From the NCBI GenBank assembly GCA_011390435.1, contig JAABSK010000125.1:1-7523 (forward strand): a DNA stretch of 7,523 nt. Direction: 5' to 3'. Of the stretch, positions 1 to 5,395 are shown one piece after another. Under the pieces are notes generated by a model. That model did not search any database. It saw nothing but the letters and a program-made list of their open reading frames with translations, and had not been told where the DNA came from. A program made the position numbers and the translations under genes. This stretch comes from Desulfobacteraceae bacterium. Its GTDB lineage: Bacteria; Desulfobacterota; Desulfobacteria; Desulfobacterales; Desulfobacteraceae. Positions within the stretch are counted from its first letter, which is position 1; each line of letters begins with the position of its first letter.

Positions 1-899
1 CGGCAGGTGTTCCGGTTGTTTTTGAACCGGGCTGGGGATTTCGACTGGTCACCATTATTACGCTTACCGCAGGAACGGCCTTTATCATGTGGCTGGGTGA
101 ACAGATTACTGAGCGTGGAATCGGTAACGGGATCTCTTTGATCATTTTTGCCGGTATTGTCGCCAGTATGCCGGCCGCAATGGGCAACACCTTCAGATTG
201 ATGACCACCGGTGAAATGGGTGTTTTTACGTTGATCATCCTGATCGTCCTGATGGTTGCGGTCATCTCTGCCATCATTTATATGGAACAGGCGCAACGGC
301 GGATACCGGTGCATTATGCCAAACGGGTGGTCGGCCGGAAAATGTACGGTGGCCAGACCTCTCACCTGCCGTTGAAAATCAATACAGCAGGTGTTATTCC
401 GCCGATTTTTGCTTCTTCGATTATCATGTTCCCGACAACGATTGCACAGTTCATTGATCTGCCAGTGATGCAGTCGATGGCATCAATGTTTTCTCCAGGC
501 ACTGTCTGGTACTACATATTGTATGTCGGGTTTATCATTTTCTTTTGTTTTTTCTATACTGCAGTTCAGTTTAACCCTGAAGATGTGGCTGAAAACATGA
601 AAAAAAATGGTGGGTATATTCCAGGGATCCGGCCGGGAAAACGGACCAGCGAATACATTGACAAAGTGTTGACACGCATCACACTGGGCGGGGCTCTTTA
701 TGTCTCTGCCGTATGTGTGCTGCCGACATTTTTGATGAGCAAGTTTAATGTTCCGTTTTATTTCGGTGGCACAGCACTTCTGATTGTGGTTGGTGTCTCG
801 ATTGATACGATCTCACAAATCGAATCTCATTTGATTACCAGCAATTATGATGGTTTTATGGGACGATCAGGTGCCAAACGGATAAAAGGAAGATCCTGA
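1..899 (+). CDS. secY: Protein translocase subunit SecY (5' end missing)
   Basis: SecY is the pore-forming subunit of the SecYEG translocon in the inner membrane; it passes unfolded preproteins from SecA or the ribosome outward or into the bilayer. The window enters the gene in frame at base 3 and shows 298 residues of a protein usually about 435 long. The visible part covers the TM5 region through TM10 and the C-tail. Family signatures include [16 protein letters not shown] near the left edge, the basic cytosolic C4 loop [10 protein letters not shown] (about 297-330) before [18 protein letters not shown], and the C5 loop with [22 protein letters not shown], whose Arg (codon 630-632) matches the arginine essential for SecA-driven transport in E. 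coli. The protein ends in a basic tail at TGA 897-899. infA follows after 37 nt. The reading frame is intact; only the upstream part is outside the window. Confidence 0.98.
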   Translation, partial: AGVPVVFEPGWGFRLVTIITLTAGTAFIMWLGEQITERGIGNGISLIIFAGIVASMPAAMGNTFRLMTTGEMGVFTLIILIVLMVAVISAIIYMEQAQRRIPVHYAKRVVGRKMYGGQTSHLPLKINTAGVIPPIFASSIIMFPTTIAQFIDLPVMQSMASMFSPGTVWYYILYVGFIIFFCFFYTAVQFNPEDVAENMKKNGGYIPGIRPGKRTSEYIDKVLTRITLGGALYVSAVCVLPTFLMSKFNVPFYFGGTALLIVVGVSIDTISQIESHLITSNYDGFMGRSGAKRIKGRS

Positions 900-936
900 T
901 TGAATACACAGATACTCAAAGGAGATCAATAGCACT

Positions 937-1155
937 ATGGCAAAAGAAGAACCCATTAAAGTTGACGGGAAAGTCCTTGAAACACTCCCCAATGCCATGT
1001 TCAGGGTTGAGCTTGAAAACAAGCACGTACTGCTGGCCCACATTTCGGGTAAAATGAGAATGCACTTTATTAAGATACTTCCCGGAGACAGGGTAACCGT
1101 TGAAATTTCACCGTATGATCTGAGCCGGGGCAGGATCACTTATAGATTTAAATAA
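937..1155 (+). CDS. infA: Translation initiation factor IF-1
   Basis: IF1 binds the 30S A site during initiation and works with IF2 and IF3 to select the initiator tRNA. The 72-residue product has the normal length and is a single S1-like OB-fold. It shows the diagnostic strings [20 protein letters not shown] and [21 protein letters not shown], ending in FK. The ATG is preceded by AAAGGAG at 918-924, with 12 nt between, and the start [11 protein letters not shown] matches the family. In many bacteria adk and map separate secY from infA; here infA follows secY after 37 nt, so those genes must be elsewhere. rpmJ follows 42 nt downstream in the same operon. Confidence 0.98.
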   Translation: MAKEEPIKVDGKVLETLPNAMFRVELENKHVLLAHISGKMRMHFIKILPGDRVTVEISPYDLSRGRITYRFK

Positions 1156-1197
1156 CGGTTTAAAAAACTGATATACGATAATGTTAGGAGCAAATAG

Positions 1198-1311
1198 ATG
1201 AAAGTGAGAGCATCTGTAAAAAAAATCTGCAGAGATTGCAAAGTAATCAAAAGACGTGGTGTCATCAGAGTGATTTGTATTAACAAACGCCATAAACAAC
1301 GGCAGGGATAG
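1198..1311 (+). CDS. rpmJ: 50S ribosomal protein bL36, zinc-binding form
   Basis: bL36 is the smallest large-subunit protein and binds 23S rRNA. The ORF has 37 codons, the exact length of the common bacterial form, starting [11 protein letters not shown] and ending HKQRQG. Residues C11, C14, C27 and H32 form the CxxC...C...H zinc ribbon, so this is the zinc-containing (C+) version. AGGAG at 1186-1190 lies 7 nt before the ATG. The stop TAG (1309-1311) is only 12 nt before the rpsM start, and its last base begins the G-run that acts as the rpsM ribosome binding site, so translation of the two genes is probably coupled. The gene is easily missed because of its size, but the whole sequence fits the family. 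Confidence 0.97.
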   Translation: MKVRASVKKICRDCKVIKRRGVIRVICINKRHKQRQG

Positions 1312-1326
1312 GGGGAAATAGATTTG
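1311..1326 (+). promoter_or_regulatory. Ribosome binding site and TTG start of rpsM
   Basis: A purine run GGGGGA (1311-1316) shares its first base with the rpmJ stop codon and lies 7 nt before the TTG at 1324. In this frame the rpmJ stop triplet TAG (1309-1311) lies only five codons upstream and no ATG intervenes. The next in-frame Met is residue 76, so TTG is the only start that gives a full uS13 N-terminus ([10 protein letters not shown]). Confidence 0.8.
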
Positions 1327-1692
1327 GCACGTATCTCAGGGGTAGATTTACCAAGAAATAAGCATGCATGGATAGCCTTAACCTATATTTACGGAATCGG
1401 TCCAAGCAGATCAAAGCTGATACTGGAAAAAACCGGGATTAATCCGACGACCAAAGCAAATGACCTGACCGAAGAACAGGTAAACGAGATCAGAAAAGTT
1501 ATTGATGCAGAATACAAAGTTGAAGGTGAACTTCGCAGTGAAGTGTCCATGAATATCAAACGCCTTATGGATCTGGGATGTTACAGAGGGCTGCGCCATC
1601 GAAAAGGGCTTCCCTGTCACGGACAGAGAACCAGCACCAATGCCAGAACCAGAAAAGGCCCCAAACGGACTGCAGTTAAAAAGAAAAAGTAG
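1324..1692 (+). CDS. rpsM: 30S ribosomal protein uS13
   Basis: uS13 sits in the 30S head, contacts the P-site tRNA through its C-terminal tail, and forms inter-subunit bridges with uL5. The 122-residue product is of normal length. It has the N-terminal signature [18 protein letters not shown], the helix-two-turn-helix core with [14 protein letters not shown], then [18 protein letters not shown] (80-97), and a basic tail [18 protein letters not shown] that reaches the decoding site. The start codon is TTG. A small difference from E. coli is Cys98-His99 where VR is found (LPCHGQRT against LPVRGQRT); I read this as lineage variation. rpsK follows after 26 nt, as in the classical alpha operon order S13-S11-S4-alpha-L17. 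Confidence 0.98.
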   Translation: MARISGVDLPRNKHAWIALTYIYGIGPSRSKLILEKTGINPTTKANDLTEEQVNEIRKVIDAEYKVEGELRSEVSMNIKRLMDLGCYRGLRHRKGLPCHGQRTSTNARTRKGPKRTAVKKKK

Positions 1693-1718
1693 TATAATCT
1701 AAAAGGGTACGAATAATT

Positions 1719-2114
1719 ATGGCAAAAAAGTCAAAAAAAGTGGTGGCCAAGAAACGGGTAAAGAAAAATATTTCTACCGGTATTGTTCATATTCAGTCCA
1801 CATTCAACAATACCATTGTCACAATTGCCGATGAAAACGGAAATACCATTTCATGGTCCAGTGCAGGTCAGCAGGGTTTTAAAGGCTCGAGAAAAAGCAC
1901 ACCGTTTGCTGCAAAACTGGTAGCAGAAGATGCCGGTGCAAAAGCCATGGAACACGGCTTGAAAAACATTGGTGTTTATGTCAAAGGCCCCGGACCGGGG
2001 AGAGAATCCGCCTTGAGAGCGTTGCACTCCCTTGGATTCAACATATCCATGATCAAGGATGTAACACCGGTTCCGCACAATGGATGTCGTCCACCCAAAA
2101 GAAGAAGAGTCTAA
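1719..2114 (+). CDS. rpsK: 30S ribosomal protein uS11
   Basis: uS11 lies on the 30S platform near the E-site mRNA and helps form the mRNA exit region with bS18 and bS21. The 131 residues have a lysine-rich N-tail ([14 protein letters not shown]), then [21 protein letters not shown] and [14 protein letters not shown], and end with [12 protein letters not shown]. Asn121-Gly122 matches the Asn-Gly site that becomes a modified isoaspartate in E. coli S11; whether that happens here is unknown. ATG at 1719 is preceded by AAAAGGG (1701-1707), a rather distant ribosome binding site. rpsD follows after 30 nt. Confidence 0.98.
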   Translation: MAKKSKKVVAKKRVKKNISTGIVHIQSTFNNTIVTIADENGNTISWSSAGQQGFKGSRKSTPFAAKLVAEDAGAKAMEHGLKNIGVYVKGPGPGRESALRALHSLGFNISMIKDVTPVPHNGCRPPKRRRV

Positions 2115-2130
2115 GTTTACTGGATTGATA

Positions 2131-2147
2131 AAGGAGAATGAACATTG
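2131..2147 (+). promoter_or_regulatory. Ribosome binding site and TTG start of rpsD, with decoy ATG
   Basis: AAGGAG (2131-2136) lies 8 nt before TTG 2145-2147, which is optimal spacing. An ATG at 2138-2140 is one base after the Shine-Dalgarno and out of frame; it reads only six codons (M-N-I-V-T-L) to TAG at 2156-2158. In the rpsD frame a TGA at 2139-2141 blocks any earlier start. The next in-frame Met (residue 17) would delete two of the zinc cysteines. TTG is therefore the start. Confidence 0.85.
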
Positions 2148-2771
2148 TCACGTTATAGAGGTTCTGTTTGCCGACAATGCAGACGCGAAAATATGAAACT
2201 TTTTCTGAAAGGGGATCGCTGCTTTTCAGATAAATGTAGTTTTGATAGACGGGGCTACCCACCTGGTCAGCACGGGCAAAGGCGAAGCAAGTTATCTGAT
2301 TACGGGGTTCAGCTCAGGGAAAAACAAAAGGTCAGAAGACTGTACGGTCTGTCTGAAAAACAGTTTAGAATTACGTTTAAACGCGCTGACAGTAAAAAAG
2401 GCATCACCGGCACCATTTTGTTGAGTATGCTTGAAACGCGGCTGGACAATACTGTTTTCAGGATGGGGTTTGTCAATTCCAGAAATCAGGGCCGCCATTT
2501 TGTAAAGCACAACCATTTTCTGGTGAACGGCAAGAAAGTCAATATCCCATCCTACCAGGTAAAAAAAGGGGATGTGATTGTTCTGCGCGAAAAAAGTCAA
2601 AAAATTCAGGCGATTACTGATTCTCTTGACGCAATCGTACGACGCGGCATTCCCCAGTGGCTTGAAATTGACAAAGATAAATTCAAAGGCGAAGTTGTCG
2701 GGGTTCCGGTTCGTGAAGATATCACGCTGCCCATTCAGGAACAATTGATTGTAGAGCTTTATTCCAAATAG
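2145..2771 (+). CDS. rpsD: 30S ribosomal protein uS4, zinc-binding form
   Basis: uS4 is a primary binder that nucleates 30S assembly at the 16S five-way junction; in E. coli it also represses its own operon and acts in rRNA antitermination. The 208 residues match family length. Cys9, Cys12, Cys26 and Cys31 form a CxxC-x13-CxxxxC zinc site as in Thermus S4, absent from E. coli S4. GYPPGQHG (38-45) follows, then the S4 RNA-binding domain at about 98-160 (ETRLDNTVFRMGFVNSR...VNGKKVNIPSYQVKKGDVI), and the C-terminal strand ends in IVELYSK. A 21-nt hairpin starts directly after its stop codon. The N-terminal end depends on the TTG start, which conservation of the zinc cysteines supports. Confidence 0.98.
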   Translation: MSRYRGSVCRQCRRENMKLFLKGDRCFSDKCSFDRRGYPPGQHGQRRSKLSDYGVQLREKQKVRRLYGLSEKQFRITFKRADSKKGITGTILLSMLETRLDNTVFRMGFVNSRNQGRHFVKHNHFLVNGKKVNIPSYQVKKGDVIVLREKSQKIQAITDSLDAIVRRGIPQWLEIDKDKFKGEVVGVPVREDITLPIQEQLIVELYSK

Positions 2772-2792
2772 GCAAACGCGGTAATCGTTTGC
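2772..2792 (+). promoter_or_regulatory. Hairpin between rpsD and rpoA
   Basis: A perfect 7-bp inverted repeat, GCAAACG (2772-2778) and CGTTTGC (2786-2792), encloses a 7-nt loop immediately after the rpsD stop. It sits in the widest gap of the alpha operon (46 nt), 15 nt before the AGGAG (2807-2811) of rpoA. The bases after it (TCAATTATTTATTC) are AU-rich but lack a T run, so it is not a good intrinsic terminator. It could be an RNase processing site, a partial attenuator that lowers rpoA expression, or a stabiliser of the upstream mRNA 3' end. Only the repeat itself is seen; the function is inference. Confidence 0.5.
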
Positions 2793-2817
2793 TCAATTAT
2801 TTATTCAGGAGATATAA

Positions 2818-3840
2818 ATGTCATCTGAACAACTTGCATATGTGAACTGGCGAGAGATGATCAAGCCGGAGAAGCTTGACGTTACTACAACTTCAACATA
2901 TGGTAAATTTGTATGTGAACCCCTGGAAAGAGGATACGGCATCACCATTGGTAATTCCCTCAGGCGTATCATTCTTTCTTCCATATACGGCGCAGCCATT
3001 GTCTCTGTCAAATTCGATGATGCTCTTCATGAATATAGTGTGATATCTGATGTTAGGGAAGATGTTTCTGAGTTAATCCTGAATCTTAAGGAGCTTAAAC
3101 TCAAAGTTGAAGATACCGAAGAAAGGGTTCTGACGCTCAGTGCCAAAGGAGAATGTGCGGTGACTGGTGCAGATATTGTCAGCCCTGACGGAAGGGTTGA
3201 AATCCTGAATCCTGAACAGCACATTGCAACCCTGTCCAAAAACGGGAAACTGAACATGACCATGGTTGTCAAAACCGGCAAAGGGTATGCGCTGGCCTCT
3301 TCAAACAAGGATGATGATGCACCCATCGGAACCATTCCAATCGACAGTGTTTTTTCACCGATCAAGCGGGTCAAATATGTTGTCGGAACGTCCAGGATCG
3401 GACAGAAGACCGACTATGACAAACTCACTCTTGAGGTGTGGACGGATGGATCTGTCAGCCCGGACAGTGCTGTTGCATATGCTGCTAAAATTTTGAAAGA
3501 ACAGATGAATCCCTTCATCAATTTTGATGAGGATATGGAACCGGATCATGTTGAAGACACCAAAGATGAGGCGGACAAGACATTTAACGAAAATATCTAT
3601 CGATCTGTGGATGAGCTTGAGCTGTCGGTCCGGAGTTCGAATTGCCTGAAGAATGCCAGAATAAACACGATTTATCAATTGGTACAGAAGACAGACACTG
3701 AGATGCTTAAAACGAAGAATTTTGGTCGAAAGTCTTTAAATGAGATAAAGGAAGTATTGACTTCCATGGACCTGTCCCTTGGCATGGACCTTGAGGGCTT
3801 TGAACCGCCAGATGAAGAGAACATTCAGGAAGGAGAATAA
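2818..3840 (+). CDS. rpoA: DNA-directed RNA polymerase subunit alpha
   Basis: Alpha dimerises to seed RNA polymerase assembly, and its C-terminal domain binds UP elements and activators. The 340-residue product is slightly longer than the 329 of E. coli. The N-terminal domain (about 1-235) contains [22 protein letters not shown] (34-55), which makes the dimer and beta contacts. An acidic linker follows (about 236-262, rich in Asp and Glu). The C-terminal domain (about 263-325) has [10 protein letters not shown] and [19 protein letters not shown]272, N275, G303, K305 and S306 align with the E. coli DNA-binding residues R265, N268, G296, K298 and S299, so UP-element recognition should be kept. 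AGGAG at 2807-2811 is 6 nt before the ATG. The tail after [11 protein letters not shown] is acidic. rplQ starts 6 nt after the stop. Confidence 0.98.
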   Translation: MSSEQLAYVNWREMIKPEKLDVTTTSTYGKFVCEPLERGYGITIGNSLRRIILSSIYGAAIVSVKFDDALHEYSVISDVREDVSELILNLKELKLKVEDTEERVLTLSAKGECAVTGADIVSPDGRVEILNPEQHIATLSKNGKLNMTMVVKTGKGYALASSNKDDDAPIGTIPIDSVFSPIKRVKYVVGTSRIGQKTDYDKLTLEVWTDGSVSPDSAVAYAAKILKEQMNPFINFDEDMEPDHVEDTKDEADKTFNENIYRSVDELELSVRSSNCLKNARINTIYQLVQKTDTEMLKTKNFGRKSLNEIKEVLTSMDLSLGMDLEGFEPPDEENIQEGE

Positions 3841-3846
3841 TTTTCC

Positions 3847-4203
3847 ATGAAACATAGAAAATCAGTATTAAAATTGAACAGGACTTCCAGCCATCGAAAG
3901 GCGATGTTCAGAAATATGGTAACTTCTCTGTTCAAACACGATAAAATTAAAACAACAGAAGCCAAGGCAAAAGGCCTGCGTTCTATTGCCGATAAAATGG
4001 TTACACTGGCAAAAAGAGGGGATTTGCATGCCAGGCGCCAGGCATTGGCCATCATTCGCGAAAAAGATGTTGTCCACACCCTTTTTGAGGAAGTGTCCGA
4101 TAAATTCAGTTCCCGTCAGGGCGGCTATACCCGGATTACCAAGCTGGGGCCACGCAAAGGCGATGTCGCACCCATGGTTCAGATTGAATTGATTTTTGAT
4201 TAG
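3847..4203 (+). CDS. rplQ: 50S ribosomal protein bL17
   Basis: bL17 is a bacterial-specific large-subunit protein near the polypeptide exit tunnel. The 118 residues fit the short form of the family. They show the strong N-terminal signature [24 protein letters not shown], the conserved [12 protein letters not shown], and near the end [18 protein letters not shown]...APMVQIELI. Its ribosome binding site AAGGAG (3830-3835) lies inside the last codons of rpoA, 11 nt before the ATG, so translation of the two is linked. It is the last gene of the operon: 34 nt after its stop comes a strong terminator, and the next gene points the other way. Confidence 0.98.
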   Translation: MKHRKSVLKLNRTSSHRKAMFRNMVTSLFKHDKIKTTEAKAKGLRSIADKMVTLAKRGDLHARRQALAIIREKDVVHTLFEEVSDKFSSRQGGYTRITKLGPRKGDVAPMVQIELIFD

Positions 4204-4237
4204 CGTCTAAAACAGTATCAACAAATAATAAAGAATC

Positions 4238-4275
4238 AAACCCCGACGGGCAAACGTGTCTGCCGGGGTTTTTTT
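4238..4275 (+). terminator. Intrinsic terminator of the ribosomal operon
   Basis: AAACCCCG (4238-4245) pairs perfectly with CGGGGTTT (4264-4271). The inside (ACGGG...TCTGC) can extend the stem with one mismatch and G-U pairs to a small loop around 4253-4256. The stem runs into seven T residues (4269-4275), a textbook rho-independent terminator after rplQ. The stop codon TAA of the facing GGDEF gene (4276-4274 on the - strand) lies in this T run. Read from the - strand, the same stem is followed by TTTGATTCTTTATTATT, a poorer U tract, so it may also stop the opposing transcript. Confidence 0.93.
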
Positions 4276-5287
4276 ATTTGTTCTGTTTTGCCTGGTAAAG
4301 CTTTTTATCCGCAGCTTTTAATAAAATGGCAGAGGTTTCCATCTCTTTTTCAAATATTGAGGAAAGGCCATAGCTGAGCTGGACATAAAAGGTTTGATCA
4401 CCAGCAGTCAATGGCTCTTGACTCAATTGAAGCTTTACCCGATTGATATAGTGTTCAGCCTGTTTTTTTCCGGTTGACGGCAGAATCACCACAAATTCAT
4501 CACCGGCAAACCGTGCGACAATGTCTGAATCCCGTTTCAGGCGGGTTAAACAGTTTGCGGTATGCATCAGTGCCAGATCGCCATTGTCATGCCCGAATGT
4601 GTCATTGATGGATTTAAAATCATCCAGATCGAGAAACAGAACCGCCAGATCGATGTGGTACCGTTTTGAACGCACAAATTCCCGTTCCAGGACTCGTTCC
4701 ATGACACCCCGGTTCAGCAGTCCGGTCAGCGGGTCGTGATAGGCAAGAAATTTGAGCTGTTCATGGGCAGCGACATTGGACAGGCACAACGATACTTTCA
4801 ATGCCAGTTGTTCCAGCAGGGAGGTGTCAATTCCGGGTTTGAAGCGCATTGGATTTTCATCCGCCTGGTTCAGGCTGCCGACAATAATCCCATCCAAGGT
4901 AATCGGAGCAACCGCTATGGAACCGATACTGTAGTCGGAGGCTTCCGGAATCAGCGCTTTGAAACGTTCCAGGCGATCATTTGCCAGCAGGGGTTTGAGC
5001 CGGTTCTGGGTAATACTGGTAAATGTCTCCCTGGGTAAAAACGCAGTGGAAGATTTTAACAGTTTTGAATTTTGAATATTGTGAAGATGACCAGCGATGC
5101 TGCTTTCTTCAATAATGGAAATCCAGGCGAACGGAATGGAAAACTTGGAACTGATTTCAGACAACAGCTGCTCGATGAAATCCTGGAAATTGAGAATTGT
5201 AAGAATACTGATTTCAATTTCATGGAATTTTCTGGCAATAATTTCATTGTTTTTTAACCGCTCTAAAACAGAGTATGGAATGCTCAT
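4274..5287 (-). CDS. DUF484/GAF-like sensor plus GGDEF diguanylate cyclase
   Basis: This is a predicted soluble cytoplasmic enzyme joining two GTP into cyclic di-GMP. Numbering below is from the ATG at 5287 (337 residues). Residues about 1-175 form a DUF484/GAF-like sensor domain (SVLERLKNNEIIARKFHEIE, later LDGIIVGSLNQAD and DTSLLEQLALKVSLCLSNV). A short linker leads to LAYHDPLTGLLNR (181-193) and the GGDEF domain to the end. D220 in FLDLDDFKSIND is the expected metal ligand. The active-site motif reads AGDEF (261-265) instead of GGDEF, and RDSD (252-255) is a correctly placed RxxD inhibitory site for product feedback. No membrane segment or EAL/HD-GYP domain is present. The ORF stays open to a TTG at 5359 (24 more residues), but that TTG coincides with a promoter-like -35 box and MSIPYSVLERL looks like a native N-terminus; neither start has a strong ribosome binding site. 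The signal sensed is unknown. Confidence 0.88.
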   Translation of the reverse strand: MSIPYSVLERLKNNEIIARKFHEIEISILTILNFQDFIEQLLSEISSKFSIPFAWISIIEESSIAGHLHNIQNSKLLKSSTAFLPRETFTSITQNRLKPLLANDRLERFKALIPEASDYSIGSIAVAPITLDGIIVGSLNQADENPMRFKPGIDTSLLEQLALKVSLCLSNVAAHEQLKFLAYHDPLTGLLNRGVMERVLEREFVRSKRYHIDLAVLFLDLDDFKSINDTFGHDNGDLALMHTANCLTRLKRDSDIVARFAGDEFVVILPSTGKKQAEHYINRVKLQLSQEPLTAGDQTFYVQLSYGLSSIFEKEMETSAILLKAADKKLYQAKQNK

Positions 5288-5330
5288 ACACTCATTTGCC
5301 TGATTATGGGTTTGCAAAATGTTTATTGCT

Positions 5331-5359
5331 TTTTTAAGTTGCAGCACAGATAAAGTCAA
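5331..5359 (-). promoter_or_regulatory. Possible sigma-70-type promoter of the GGDEF gene
   Basis: On the - strand TTGACT (5359-5354, five of six to consensus) is followed after exactly 17 nt by TAAAAA (5336-5331, four of six to TATAAT). It lies in the 108-nt gap between the transglutaminase stop and the ATG at 5287, and would give a leader of roughly 35 nt. The weak -10 makes this only a candidate; chance AT-rich sequence is the main alternative. Confidence 0.35.
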
Positions 5360-5395
5360 TAAATATCCAAGAAAAACATTCCTGGCACTGGTGAA

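Noticed and set aside
1609..1626. Cys-His (LPCHGQ) in uS13 in place of Val-Arg, as a possible extra metal site
   Set aside because: Only one Cys-His pair with no second pair nearby, and this position varies among bacterial uS13 proteins.
1693..1698. TATAAT, a perfect -10 box between rpsM and rpsK
   Set aside because: No -35 box at 16 to 18 nt (the 17-nt position reads CTGCAG), and the site lies in a tight operon; likely a chance AT-rich stretch after the stop codon.
2292..2744. 150-codon open frame on the - strand opposite rpsD
   Set aside because: Shadow of the conserved uS4 gene; no family resemblance.
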